Origin: Duganella radicis
GTDB taxonomy: Bacteria > Pseudomonadota > Gammaproteobacteria > Burkholderiales > Burkholderiaceae_D
Reading direction: 5' to 3'
Assembly: GCF_009720825.1 (NCBI RefSeq)
Contig: NZ_WNKY01000014.1
Location: forward strand, 1 to 64,000
Length of the DNA stretch: 64,000 nucleotides
Part shown: positions 43,087 through 52,286 of the stretch, in pieces
How positions within the stretch are numbered: the first letter of the stretch is position 1
How the letters are laid out: every line of letters starts with the position of its first letter
The notes under the pieces: model-generated
What the model was told of the DNA's origin: nothing
Databases searched by the model: none
Seen by the model: only the letters and a program-made list of their open reading frames with translations
Translations under genes and position numbers: made by a program

Positions 43087-45689
43087 GCCGCCTTCGAAGA
43101 CGGCACGGCCACCAGGCCGTGCGCACCGCTGGCCGTGCCTTCGCTCAGCACCGGCGCCACCAGCGGTAGCGTGATGTTGAACACCGTGCCTTGTCCGGGT
43201 TGGGACTGCACCGTGATGTGCCCGCCCAGCACACCCGTCACCAGCGTCTGCACGATGTACAGGCCGAGGCCGGAGCCGCCTTGCCCCAGCCGGGTGGTGA
43301 AGAAGGGATCGTAGATCTGGTTGTGGTGGTGGGCCGGGATGCCGCTGCCGTCGTCGCTGTAGGTCAGCGCCACGTCATTGCCTTGCAACCGGGCGCTGAT
43401 GCGCACGCAACCGGGGTGGCTTGCGCTGAGGCCGTGCACCAGCGAGTTTTCCAGCAGGTTGGACAGCACCTGCGCCAGTGGGCCGGGGAAACTGTCCAGC
43501 TCGATGGTGTCGCCGATCTCCAGTTCGATGTTGTGCGGCGTGGCTTTCCACGCGTTGTGGTGGGTGGCCAGCACTTCCTCCACCGTGCGCTTGAGCGGGA
43601 AGCGGCGGCGGCGGGCGCTGGCCTGGTCCACCGCCAGTTCCTTGAAGTTGTCGATCAGCCCGGCCGCGCGGTAGGCGTTGCGCTCGATGATGTCGCAGGC
43701 TTGCTGGCACTGGCCGACGAAGTCGTCGGCGGTGGAGCGTTTCAGCGTGCCGGTCTCCAGTCCCTTGCGGAACGACGTCAGATGGGCTTTGAGCGTGGTG
43801 GCCGCCGTCAAGGTGCTGCCCAGCGGCGTGTTCAGCTCGTGCGCGATGCCGGCCACCAGCCGTCCCAGCGACGCCACTTTCTCGGTCTGCACCAGATGGT
43901 CGGCCGCCAGCCGCAAATCGTCATTGGCCTGGCGCAGCTCCGCCGTGCGCTGTTCCACGCGCGCTTCCAGCACGGCGTTGAGTTGCTGGATTTCTTCCTC
44001 GCGCGCCCGGCGCGTCGCCACTTCCTCCCGCAGCTCGCGGGTGCGGTGCTTGACCATCACGCGCAATTGCAGGATGAAGATCAGCGCGACCAGCACCGCC
44101 AGCGCCAGCAGGCCCAGCGGCCGGTAATCGACCTCATGCTCGAAGCGCACGGTGTTCCACTTCTGGCGGAAGCCGTCGCGCTCCGTCTTGGGGATGGCCG
44201 CCAGCGCCATGTTCAGCATCGGCACCAGCTCCGGCCAGTCGGAGCGCACGCCGATACCGACCTGATAGGCGTAGTCGGTCTCGCCCATCACCTGCACGTC
44301 GGCGGCGCCCAGTTCCACCAGCTGGTGGGTGCCGGTCAGCAGCGGGCCGACGATGGCCTGCACCTGTCCGGAGCGCAGCAGCTGGGTGGCGGCGCGGAAG
44401 TTCGCGGTCGGCACGGCCTGGATGGTGGGCCAGTCGCGCGCGATGGCGTCGGCCACCGCGGTGCGCGCGCTGACCGCCACGCGCTGGCCCTTCAGTCCCG
44501 CCAGGCCGCCGCTGGGCGAGCTGCCGGTCTTGCCGAAAATGACCAGCGGCGTGCTCAGGTAGGAATCGCTCAGCAGCATATAGCGCTGGCGGGTGGCGTT
44601 CTGCGACAGGCCCGAGGCCAGGTCGATGCGGCGCTGCTCGATGCCGGTCAGCTCTTCCGCCACGCTGGCCATGGGCACCAGTTCGAAACGCACGCCCAGC
44701 ATCTCGCTGACGCGCGCCATGAAGTCGAGCGAGATGCCGCGCAGCTTGCCATCCTCGCCGCGCCACTCGACCGGCGCGCGGCTGCTGTCGACGCCGACGC
44801 GTATCACCGGATGCGCCGCCAGCCACGCGCGCTGCGCCGGCGTGAATGGCAGGGCGCGCTCGACCGGCGCGTCTTCCGCTCCGGCTAGCCAGCGCGCGCG
44901 GATTTGCTCATGCTCGGCGCCGGTGATGGCGGCCAGGCCTTTGTTGATGATGGAGAGCAGTTCCGGCTGGTCGTTGCGCAAGGCCAGGCGGATGGCGGCC
45001 GCCTCCGAGTCGTAGTAAAGCAGGGCGATCTTGTACTGCTCCGGCGCCGCCGTCATGGCGCGCTGGATCACCGGCATGTCGTCGAAATAGCCGTCGGCCT
45101 GGCGCTGCCGGACCAGCTCCATGCCTTCCTTGGGCGAGGCCACTTCGATGATGCGGCAGTCCGGGCAGCGCGCGCGGATCACCGGCACGCGCACCGTGCC
45201 GCGCACCACGGCAATGCGCTGGCGCGCGAAACCGCCCAGCGTCGGCAGGTCGGCGTGCTCGGTGCGGGTCGCCATGGCGATCGGCAGTTCCATGTAGGCG
45301 TTGGAAAAATTCAGGCGTGTGCGGCGTTCCGGGCGGTCGCGCGCGCACAGCACGCCGTCGACCTGGTGCGCCATGCCTTTTTGCAGCGCCTCGTCCCAGG
45401 TCGAGCCTTCGTACCGGACAGTCAGCCCGGCGTTGCGCGCCGCCAGCGCGGCGTAGTCGTAGCAGGCGCCGCCGAAGGAACCGCGGTCGCCATCGGCGCG
45501 GCGGAAGATCATGGGCGCATTGTTTTCATCGGCCGCCATGGTCAACAGCGGATGGGCCTTGATCCACGCCTGTTCCTGCGGCGTCAGCGTCACACCGGGC
45601 GCCAGCGCGCCGGCCGGCCGTGTGGCGTCCACGCCGAAGAGGACGCTCATGCACAGGAATGAAGCCAGCAAACGTGTTGCGGTAGGCAT
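43083..45689 (-). CDS. Sensor histidine kinase with two periplasmic amino-acid-binding-type (SBP_bac_3) domains
   Basis: The protein has 868 aa from the ATG before a signal-like helix (LLASFLCMSVLFGV). Two tandem bacterial solute-binding family 3 domains follow (first begins TPQEQAWIKAHPLLTMAADE; second TPAQRAWLAAHPVIRVGVDS). Then come a transmembrane helix (LGLLALAVLVALIFIL), a coiled coil and a kinase core: His617 in GIAHELNTPLGS, N-box NLLENSLVHG, DDGSGIP and GQGGSGLGLYI. The layout is that of BvgS/EvgS-type venus-flytrap sensors but with no receiver domain. It is divergent from astC, so sensing of arginine or a related polar amino acid is inferred. No response regulator is adjacent. Confidence 0.88.
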   Translation of the reverse strand: MPTATRLLASFLCMSVLFGVDATRPAGALAPGVTLTPQEQAWIKAHPLLTMAADENNAPMIFRRADGDRGSFGGACYDYAALAARNAGLTVRYEGSTWDEALQKGMAHQVDGVLCARDRPERRTRLNFSNAYMELPIAMATRTEHADLPTLGGFARQRIAVVRGTVRVPVIRARCPDCRIIEVASPKEGMELVRQRQADGYFDDMPVIQRAMTAAPEQYKIALLYYDSEAAAIRLALRNDQPELLSIINKGLAAITGAEHEQIRARWLAGAEDAPVERALPFTPAQRAWLAAHPVIRVGVDSSRAPVEWRGEDGKLRGISLDFMARVSEMLGVRFELVPMASVAEELTGIEQRRIDLASGLSQNATRQRYMLLSDSYLSTPLVIFGKTGSSPSGGLAGLKGQRVAVSARTAVADAIARDWPTIQAVPTANFRAATQLLRSGQVQAIVGPLLTGTHQLVELGAADVQVMGETDYAYQVGIGVRSDWPELVPMLNMALAAIPKTERDGFRQKWNTVRFEHEVDYRPLGLLALAVLVALIFILQLRVMVKHRTRELREEVATRRAREEEIQQLNAVLEARVEQRTAELRQANDDLRLAADHLVQTEKVASLGRLVAGIAHELNTPLGSTLTAATTLKAHLTSFRKGLETGTLKRSTADDFVGQCQQACDIIERNAYRAAGLIDNFKELAVDQASARRRRFPLKRTVEEVLATHHNAWKATPHNIELEIGDTIELDSFPGPLAQVLSNLLENSLVHGLSASHPGCVRISARLQGNDVALTYSDDGSGIPAHHHNQIYDPFFTTRLGQGGSGLGLYIVQTLVTGVLGGHITVQSQPGQGTVFNITLPLVAPVLSEGTASGAHGLVAVPSSKAA

Positions 45690-45784
45690 TTTGGCGGTAA
45701 CCTTCGGAAACAGTACGACTACTTTAACTGAGTTTTGGCGCCGAAACAGCCTTTGCTTTTCATCTTTCACCACGGAGCAACACC

Positions 45785-45901
45785 ATGTGGCGCCGCCCGT
45801 CCCTCCTCTTTTCTGACCATTTTGCCAAGTTTGTGCTATCGGTCAAAAATGAAAATCCTTGTCGCCATTTGAAAAGAGTTTTAGCATGCCGCTTTTTATA
45901 A
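45785..45901 (+). CDS. Possible 38-aa leader ORF upstream of astC
   Basis: An ORF of 38 codons starts at an ATG with GGAG seven bases upstream (45774-45777) and ends in a TAA that overlaps the astC -10 box. The product begins MWRRPSLLFSDHFAKF and is basic, with five Arg and no membrane segment. Nothing else supports it, and its own promoter would have to lie further upstream; it could be a leader peptide or chance. Confidence 0.25.
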   Translation: MWRRPSLLFSDHFAKFVLSVKNENPCRHLKRVLACRFL

Positions 45902-45902
45902 T
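45860..45902 (+). promoter_or_regulatory. ast operon promoter with ArgR-like activator half-site
   Basis: A perfect TATAAT sits at 45897-45902, 51 bases before the astC start. No good -35 is present at 17 bp. In its place TGTCGC-N8-AA (45860-45875) matches the published Pseudomonas ArgR half-site and reaches the -35 position, as expected for activation by an AraC-type protein. A weaker copy (TATCGG) lies 23 bp upstream at 45837. Confidence 0.6.
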
Positions 45903-45953
45903 GGGTCCACGCGGCGCCGTGCCGCACCGTACCCACCATTGATAGGGAATGCC

Positions 45954-47198
45954 ATGAACGCCAAAGTAGATACGACCGCTCTCAACCGTCCTGTGACTCG
46001 TCAGACTTTCGATGAGGTACTGGTGCCAACTTACGCACCGGCAGCGATGGTTCCGGTCCGAGGCGCGGGCCTGGACCTGTGGGACCAGTCCGGCAAGCAC
46101 TACCTGGATTTCACCTCGGGCATCGCCGTGGCCGCGCTGGGCCACTGCAATCCTATCGTGGTGGAGGCGCTGACCCGCCAGGCCAACACCCTGTGGCATC
46201 TCGGTAACGGCTACACCAACGAGCCGGTGCTGCGCCTCGGCCTGGCCCTGACCGAAGCCACCTTCGCCGACCGCGCCTTCTTCTGCAACTCCGGCGCCGA
46301 AGCCAACGAAGCGGCGCTGAAGCTGGCCCGTAAATACGCGCACGGCAAATTCGGTCCGCAAAAATCGCGCATCATTTCGTGCTACCAGTCGTTCCACGGC
46401 CGCACCCTGTTCACCGTGTCGGTGGGTGGCCAGTCGAAATACACCGAAGGCTTCGAGCCGTTGCCACCGTCGATCGACCACATCACCTACAACGATATCG
46501 AGTCGGCACGCGCCGCCATCGGCGACGACGTCTGCGCCGTGATCGTTGAACCGCTGCAAGGCGAAGGCGGCGTGGTGCCGGGCGACAAGGCCTTCCTGCA
46601 AGAACTGCGCGACCTGTGCACCAAGACCGGCGCCCTGCTGATCTTCGACGAAGTGCAGTCCGGCATGGGCCGCACCGGCGAGCTGTTCCACTACATGAGC
46701 TACGGCATCGTGCCGGACATCCTGACCTCGGCCAAGGCGCTGGGCAATGGCTTCCCGGTGGCCGCCATGCTGACCACCCACGAACTGGCGGCGACCCTGG
46801 GCGTCGGCTCGCACGGCACCACCTACGGCGGCAACCCGATGGCCGCCACCGTGGCGCTGACCGTGCTGGAAACCATCAACCAGCCAGCCTTCCTGGCGCG
46901 CGTGAAAGAAGCCGGCGCCAAGCTGCGCTCGACCATGGAAAAGCTGATCGGCGACTACCCGCAGGTGTTCCAGCAAGTGCGCGGCGCCGGCCTGCTGCTG
47001 GGCCTGGTGGTGACCGATGCGTGGAAGGGCCGTTCGAAGGATATCCAGAAGGCCGCCGAAGCCAACGGCATGATGGTGCTGATCGCCGGCATGGACGTGG
47101 TGCGTCTGGCGCCTGCGCTGATCGTCTCGGACGAACAGATCGCCGAGGCCGACCGCATCCTGCGCCTGTCGCTGGATGGCCTGTTGAAAGCGGCTTAA
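45954..47198 (+). CDS. astC: Succinylornithine / acetylornithine transaminase
   Basis: This 414-aa class III PLP aminotransferase converts N2-succinylornithine plus 2-oxoglutarate to succinylglutamate semialdehyde plus glutamate, step 3 of the AST pathway. Signatures include NSGAEANEAALKLARKYA, YQSFHGRTLF, LLIFDEVQSGMGRTGE (PLP Asp) and LTSAKALGNGFP (Schiff-base Lys). AGGG lies seven bases before the chosen ATG. It heads the operon astC-aruF-aruG-astD-astB-gdhB-astE, and the close relation to ArgD is resolved by this context. Confidence 0.94.
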   Translation: MNAKVDTTALNRPVTRQTFDEVLVPTYAPAAMVPVRGAGLDLWDQSGKHYLDFTSGIAVAALGHCNPIVVEALTRQANTLWHLGNGYTNEPVLRLGLALTEATFADRAFFCNSGAEANEAALKLARKYAHGKFGPQKSRIISCYQSFHGRTLFTVSVGGQSKYTEGFEPLPPSIDHITYNDIESARAAIGDDVCAVIVEPLQGEGGVVPGDKAFLQELRDLCTKTGALLIFDEVQSGMGRTGELFHYMSYGIVPDILTSAKALGNGFPVAAMLTTHELAATLGVGSHGTTYGGNPMAATVALTVLETINQPAFLARVKEAGAKLRSTMEKLIGDYPQVFQQVRGAGLLLGLVVTDAWKGRSKDIQKAAEANGMMVLIAGMDVVRLAPALIVSDEQIAEADRILRLSLDGLLKAA

Positions 47199-47292
47199 GA
47201 CGGCACCACGCGGCGGATTTCGATCCGCCGCTTTTCTTCCGGCCCTGCGCGTTCGGCGCGCCGGGTGCGTTCGCATTCTCTAAGGAGTTTCC

Positions 47293-48327
47293 ATGTATGT
47301 AGTCCGTCCGGTCGAACTTGCGGATATCGCAGCCCTTGAAGCGCTGGCCGCGGTGCCCATGCCGGGAGTGCATACCTTGCCCAAGACGCGCGAGAAAATC
47401 CGCGCCATGGTCGAGCTGTCGATCGCCTCGTTCGCGGCGCATGTCGACATCCCGAGCGAAGAGGGTTACCTGATGGTGCTGGAGTCGGACCACAGGCAGA
47501 TCGTCGGCACCGCCGCCATGTTTGCCGCCGCCGGTTCCAACGGCACCTACTTCTCCTTCCGCAACGACGTGATCCAGCAGGTCTCGCGTGACCTCAACAT
47601 CAGCCACAGCGTCCACGCGCTGACGCTGTGCTCCGAGCTGACCGGCTACTCGCAGCTGTCGTCCTTCTACGTCGGCGAGCGCGAACACGGCACGCCGGAA
47701 GCGGCGCTGCTGTCGCGCGCGCGCCTGATGTTCGCCGTGCTGGCGCCGCACCGCTTCTCGGACCGCTTCTTCGTGCCGCTGGCCGGCGTGACCGACAGTG
47801 AAGGCGGCTCGCCGTTCTGGGACGCGCTGGGCCGCAAATTCTTCAAGATGGATTTCCTCGACGCCGAGCGCACCATCGGCGGCGCGCGTAACCGCACGCT
47901 GATCGTCGAGCTGATGCCGCACTATCCGGTCTACGTGCCGCTGCTGCCGGGCGACGCGCAGGCGGCCATGGGCCAGATCCATCCATCGGGCGAACTGGCG
48001 TTCAACCTGCTGACCGCCGAAGGCTTCGAAGCCGACGACTACATCGACATCTTCGACGGCGGGCCGATTTTGCAGGCGCATAAAAATTCGCTGCGCACCT
48101 TCACCGGCGCGCTGCAACGCCGCGTCGCCACCTCGGTGGAGGCCCCGGACCGCGGCCGCGAACCGCAACTGCGCTATGCCGTGTCGTCCGGTTCGGAGCA
48201 CGAGTTCCGCGCCGTGATCACGCATTGCCCGTCGCTGGAGTCGCAACTCAGCGTGGCGCTGCCCGCGGAGGTGCGGGAAGCGCTCAAGGTCGCCGAAGGC
48301 GACACCGTCATCTGCGTCAGAATATAA
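47293..48327 (+). CDS. aruF: Arginine/ornithine succinyltransferase, alpha subunit
   Basis: This 344-aa GNAT-like protein is one half of the heteromeric arginine N-succinyltransferase found in pseudomonads and burkholderiads, transferring succinyl-CoA to the alpha-amino group of arginine. The opening YVVRPVELADIAALEALA and motifs FYVGEREHGTPEAALLSRAR, SPFWDALGRKFFKMDF and ELMPHYPVYVPLLP mirror those of the downstream subunit. TAAGGAG precedes the ATG. It is followed 14 nt later by aruG. Confidence 0.94.
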   Translation: MYVVRPVELADIAALEALAAVPMPGVHTLPKTREKIRAMVELSIASFAAHVDIPSEEGYLMVLESDHRQIVGTAAMFAAAGSNGTYFSFRNDVIQQVSRDLNISHSVHALTLCSELTGYSQLSSFYVGEREHGTPEAALLSRARLMFAVLAPHRFSDRFFVPLAGVTDSEGGSPFWDALGRKFFKMDFLDAERTIGGARNRTLIVELMPHYPVYVPLLPGDAQAAMGQIHPSGELAFNLLTAEGFEADDYIDIFDGGPILQAHKNSLRTFTGALQRRVATSVEAPDRGREPQLRYAVSSGSEHEFRAVITHCPSLESQLSVALPAEVREALKVAEGDTVICVRI

Positions 48328-48341
48328 AAACGAGAAAACCT

Positions 48342-49397
48342 ATGCTAGTTGTACGCGCAATCCAAGCCGAAGACCTCGACGCCCTGTACGTGATGGCCAC
48401 CCAGGTGGGCAGCGGCATGACCACGCTCAAGCCGGACATGAAGATGATGGGCGACCGCGTCGCCATCGCCGTGGCCTCGTTCGCCGAAACCATCCCGCCC
48501 GAACAGCGCGACTATATGTTTGTGATGGAGGATACCGACACTGGCCGCCTGGCCGGCGTGTGCGCCATCAAGGGCGCGGTGGGTTTGACCGAACCGTTCT
48601 ACAATTACCGCATCGGCACCCTGGTGCACTCCAGCCGCGAGCTGAATGTGTTCACCCGCATGGACACGCTGTACCTGTCGAACGACCTGACCGGCAGCAC
48701 CGAACTGTGCTCGTTGTTCCTGCACCCCGACTACCGCAGCGGCAACAACGGCAAGCTGCTGTCCAAGAGCCGCTTCCTGTTCATCGCCCAGTTCCCGCAC
48801 CTGTTCACCGAAAAGCTGATCGCGGAAATGCGCGGCTACCAGGAGGAGAGCGGCCGTTCGCCCTTCTACGAAGGGCTGGGCCGCCACTTCTTCAAGATGG
48901 ACTTCGACCACGTTGACGCGCTGACCGCGGTCGGCAAGAAGTCCTTCATCGCCGAACTGATGCCGCGCCAGCCGCTGTACGTCGACTACCTGCCGCAGGA
49001 CGCGCAGGACGTGATCGGCAAGGTGCACACCTCCACCGCGCCGGCGCGCCGCCTGCTGGAGCAGGAAGGCATGTACTTCGAAGGTTATGTCGACATCTTC
49101 GATGCCGGCCCGGTGCTGCAAGCGCGCGTGTCGGAACTGCGCGCCCTGCGTGACAGCGCACTGGCCGAAATCGGCCTGACCACGGACTGGGATTCCGCCT
49201 GCGCGCCTGAAAGCACGGCGGCCGAGCCTATGCTGGTCTCCAACACCAACATGAAGGATTTCCGCATGATGTTGTCGCAGGCGGTACCGGTCAACGGCGC
49301 CATCGCCTTGCCGGAAGCGGAGCAGAAGCTCCTGCGCTGCCACACCGGCGACACCGTGCGCACTTTGACTCTCAATCCGAGGAAGAACAATGGCTAA
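48342..49397 (+). CDS. aruG: Arginine N-succinyltransferase, beta subunit
   Basis: This 351-aa protein catalyses, with AruF, the first AST step (arginine + succinyl-CoA to N2-succinylarginine). It shows the AstA pattern: MLVVRAIQAEDLDALYVMAT, LFLHPDYRSGNNGKLLSKSRFLF, SPFYEGLGRHFFKMDFDHVD and IAELMPRQPLYVDYLP. The ATG at 48342 was chosen; an upstream frame extension lies inside aruF and is rejected. Its end overlaps astD by 8 nt, so the genes are translationally coupled. Confidence 0.95.
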   Translation: MLVVRAIQAEDLDALYVMATQVGSGMTTLKPDMKMMGDRVAIAVASFAETIPPEQRDYMFVMEDTDTGRLAGVCAIKGAVGLTEPFYNYRIGTLVHSSRELNVFTRMDTLYLSNDLTGSTELCSLFLHPDYRSGNNGKLLSKSRFLFIAQFPHLFTEKLIAEMRGYQEESGRSPFYEGLGRHFFKMDFDHVDALTAVGKKSFIAELMPRQPLYVDYLPQDAQDVIGKVHTSTAPARRLLEQEGMYFEGYVDIFDAGPVLQARVSELRALRDSALAEIGLTTDWDSACAPESTAAEPMLVSNTNMKDFRMMLSQAVPVNGAIALPEAEQKLLRCHTGDTVRTLTLNPRKNNG

Positions 49398-50871
49398 CTC
49401 AACGGCAAACATCAGTAACTTCATCAACGGCGAATGGCTGCACGGCAGCGGCGCGGAACTGGTCACCATCAACCCGGCCACCGGCAAGCAAACCTGGAGC
49501 AGCAACGAGTCGACCGCGCAGGACGTGGCGCAAGCCACCACCGCCGCGCGCGCCGCGTTTGATGCATGGGCCTTGACGCCGCTGGAACAGCGTATCGCCA
49601 TTTGCACCCGCTTCCGCGATCTGCTCAAGCAGGATGCCGAGGAGCTGGCGCTGCTGATCTCCGAGGAAGTGGGCAAGCCGTTGTGGGAAGCGCGCACCGA
49701 AGTCACCACCATGGCCAACAAGATCGATATCTCGGTGCAGGCCTATGGCGCGCGCACCGGCGAGTCGCACAGCAAGGTCGCCGATGGCGAGGCCGTGCTG
49801 CGCCACCGTCCGCACGGCGTGTTCGGCGTGTTCGGTCCTTACAACTTCCCGGGCCACCTGCCGAATGGCCATATCGTTCCGGCACTGATCGCCGGGAACA
49901 CGCTGGTGTTCAAGCCTAGCGAATACGCGCCGCGCACCGCCATCAAAACCGTGCAGCTGTGGGAAAAAGCCGGCCTGCCGTACGGCGTTCTGAATCTGGT
50001 CAATGGCGGCCGCGAGACCGGCATCGCGCTGGGCCAGAGCAAGCTGCTGGACGGCGTGCTGTTCACCGGCAGCTGCCAGACCGGCACCGCGCTGCATAAA
50101 CAGTTCGGCGGCCAGCCGGGCAAGATGCTGGCGCTGGAGATGGGCGGTAACAATCCTCTGGTGATCTGGGACGCCAGGGAAACCGACGCCGCCGTGTTCA
50201 TGGCGATTTCGTCGGCCTTTATCTCGGCCGGCCAGCGCTGCACCTGCGCGCGCCGTTTGATCCTGCCGGTTGGCGTGGCCGGCGACGCCATCGTCGCGCG
50301 CCTGGTCGATGTGGCCAGCCGCCTGACCATCGGCGCCTCCGATGCCGAGCCGGCGCCGTTCATGGGGCCTGTGGTGTCGGCCGCTGTGGCCAAACGCCTG
50401 GTGCAGGCGCAGAACGACATGGTTGCGCGCGGCGGCAAGCTGCTGCTGGAGATGAAGCACCTTGATGCCAACACCGGCTTTGTTTCGGCCGGCATTGTCG
50501 ACGTTACCGGCGCCAAGGGCATTCCCGATGAAGAGTGGTTCGGCCCACTGCTGCAAATCATCCGCGTGGCGGACTTCGACAGCGCCATCGACGCCGCCAA
50601 CAATACGGCCTTCGGCCTGGCCTCGGCGCTGATCTCCAACGACGAAAAGTTGTGGAAGATGTTCCAGGTGCGCGCCCGCGCCGGCATCGTCAACTGGAAC
50701 CGTCCAACCACCGGCGCCGCCAGCAGCGCGCCGTTCGGCGGCGTGGGTCAGTCGGGCAATCATCGTCCCAGCGCTTACTACGCGGCCGACTACTGCGCGT
50801 ATCCAGTGGCTTCGATTGAAAACAACGTCCTCGAAATGCCGGCGAAGCTCTCGCCGGGCATGAATTTCTAA
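49390..50871 (+). CDS. astD: Succinylglutamate-semialdehyde dehydrogenase
   Basis: This 493-aa NAD-dependent aldehyde dehydrogenase oxidises succinylglutamate semialdehyde to succinylglutamate (AST step 4). Typical ALDH elements are present: [44 protein letters not shown] (NAD loop), [10 protein letters not shown] (catalytic Glu), [13 protein letters not shown] (nucleophilic Cys) and [20 protein letters not shown] precedes the ATG. It overlaps aruG by 8 nt and is 11 nt before astB. Confidence 0.95.
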   Translation: MANSTANISNFINGEWLHGSGAELVTINPATGKQTWSSNESTAQDVAQATTAARAAFDAWALTPLEQRIAICTRFRDLLKQDAEELALLISEEVGKPLWEARTEVTTMANKIDISVQAYGARTGESHSKVADGEAVLRHRPHGVFGVFGPYNFPGHLPNGHIVPALIAGNTLVFKPSEYAPRTAIKTVQLWEKAGLPYGVLNLVNGGRETGIALGQSKLLDGVLFTGSCQTGTALHKQFGGQPGKMLALEMGGNNPLVIWDARETDAAVFMAISSAFISAGQRCTCARRLILPVGVAGDAIVARLVDVASRLTIGASDAEPAPFMGPVVSAAVAKRLVQAQNDMVARGGKLLLEMKHLDANTGFVSAGIVDVTGAKGIPDEEWFGPLLQIIRVADFDSAIDAANNTAFGLASALISNDEKLWKMFQVRARAGIVNWNRPTTGAASSAPFGGVGQSGNHRPSAYYAADYCAYPVASIENNVLEMPAKLSPGMNF

Positions 50872-50882
50872 AGGTAGCTGCA

Positions 50883-52217
50883 ATGTCCGCACGCGAATTC
50901 AACTTCGACGGCCTGGTCGGCCCATCGCACAACTACGCCGGCCTGTCGTTCGGTAATGTGGCATCGTTCAACAACGTCAAGAGCGCCTCCAATCCCAGGC
51001 TGGCCGCGCTGCAAGGCCTGGCCAAGATGCGCGCGCTGGCCGCGCGTGGCTTCGGGCAGGCGCTGCTGCCGCCGCAGGATCGTCCGAACTTCCGCCTGCT
51101 GCGCAGCGTCGGTTTCACCGGCAGCGATGCCGAGGTGCTGTCCAAAGCGGCCAAGGAATCGCCAGTGATCCTGGCCTGCGCGTATTCGGCATCACCGATG
51201 TGGACCGCGAATGCCGCCACCGTCAGCCCTTCGGCCGACAGCGCCGACGGCCGCCTGCACCTCACCGCCGCTAACCTGAACAACAAGCTGCACCGCGCTT
51301 TCGAGCACGCACAGTCGGCCCGCGCGCTGCGCGCCATCTTCAAGGACGAGAAGCACTTCGCCGTGCACGATGCGCTGCCTGGCACGCCGGCCTTTGGCGA
51401 CGAAGGCGCGGCCAACCACACGCGCTTGTGCAAGGACCATGGCAGCGCCGGCGTCGAAATGTTCGTTTACGGACGCACCGAGTTCGACGCATCGGCGTCG
51501 GCGCCGAAAAAATACCCGGCACGCCAGACGCTGGAAGCCTCGCAAGCGGTAGCTCGCCTGCATGGTCTGTCGGCCGGGCGCACGGTCTACATCCAGCAAA
51601 ATCCCGACGTCATCGATCAAGGCGTGTTCCATAACGACGTGATCGCGGTAGGTAACGCCAATGCCCTGTTCTACCACGAACAGGCATTCGCCGACGAAGC
51701 AGGTGCGCTCGATCAGCTGCGCCGTGCCATGGCCGGCGTGGGCGCGGACCTGAACGCGATCCGCGTCGACACGGCGCGCGTGCCGGTGGCGGACGCCGTC
51801 GCCAGCTATCTGTTCAACAGCCAGCTGCTGAGCAAGGCCGATGGCAAGATGGCACTGGTGATTCCGCACGAGTGCCAGGAAGTCGTTTCGGTGGCCTCGT
51901 ATCTGGAAAGCCTGGTCGCCAGCGGCGGCGCGATCGACGAATTGATTCACTTCGACCTGCGCCAGTCGATGCGCAACGGCGGCGGCCCTGCGTGCCTGCG
52001 CCTGCGCGTGGCGCTGACCGACGCCGAGGCGGCGGCCATGCATCAAGGCGTGGTGATGACCGAAGCGCTTTATCACACGCTGGTGGCGTGGGTGGAAAAA
52101 CACTACCGCGACCGCCTGGAACCCGCCGACCTGGCGGACCCGCAATTGGCAATTGAGGTGCATAATGCACTGGAAGAGTTAAGCCGCATCCTCGGCCTGC
52201 CTGGACTCTACGATTAA
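50883..52217 (+). CDS. astB: N-succinylarginine dihydrolase
   Basis: This 444-aa enzyme of the amidinotransferase fold hydrolyses N2-succinylarginine to succinylornithine, CO2 and two ammonia (AST step 2). The diagnostic N-terminus [20 protein letters not shown] and motifs [18 protein letters not shown] ([18 protein letters not shown]), [20 protein letters not shown] and [15 protein letters not shown] (catalytic Cys region) are all present. AAAGGTAGCTGC lies before the ATG. The following gap to gdhB is 69 bp. Confidence 0.96.
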   Translation: MSAREFNFDGLVGPSHNYAGLSFGNVASFNNVKSASNPRLAALQGLAKMRALAARGFGQALLPPQDRPNFRLLRSVGFTGSDAEVLSKAAKESPVILACAYSASPMWTANAATVSPSADSADGRLHLTAANLNNKLHRAFEHAQSARALRAIFKDEKHFAVHDALPGTPAFGDEGAANHTRLCKDHGSAGVEMFVYGRTEFDASASAPKKYPARQTLEASQAVARLHGLSAGRTVYIQQNPDVIDQGVFHNDVIAVGNANALFYHEQAFADEAGALDQLRRAMAGVGADLNAIRVDTARVPVADAVASYLFNSQLLSKADGKMALVIPHECQEVVSVASYLESLVASGGAIDELIHFDLRQSMRNGGGPACLRLRVALTDAEAAAMHQGVVMTEALYHTLVAWVEKHYRDRLEPADLADPQLAIEVHNALEELSRILGLPGLYD

Positions 52218-52286
52218 CGACGCGCAGCCACAAGCCGGCGCGGCGTTTGCAACACAAGATACCTATAACGTATTGGAGAAGCAACG

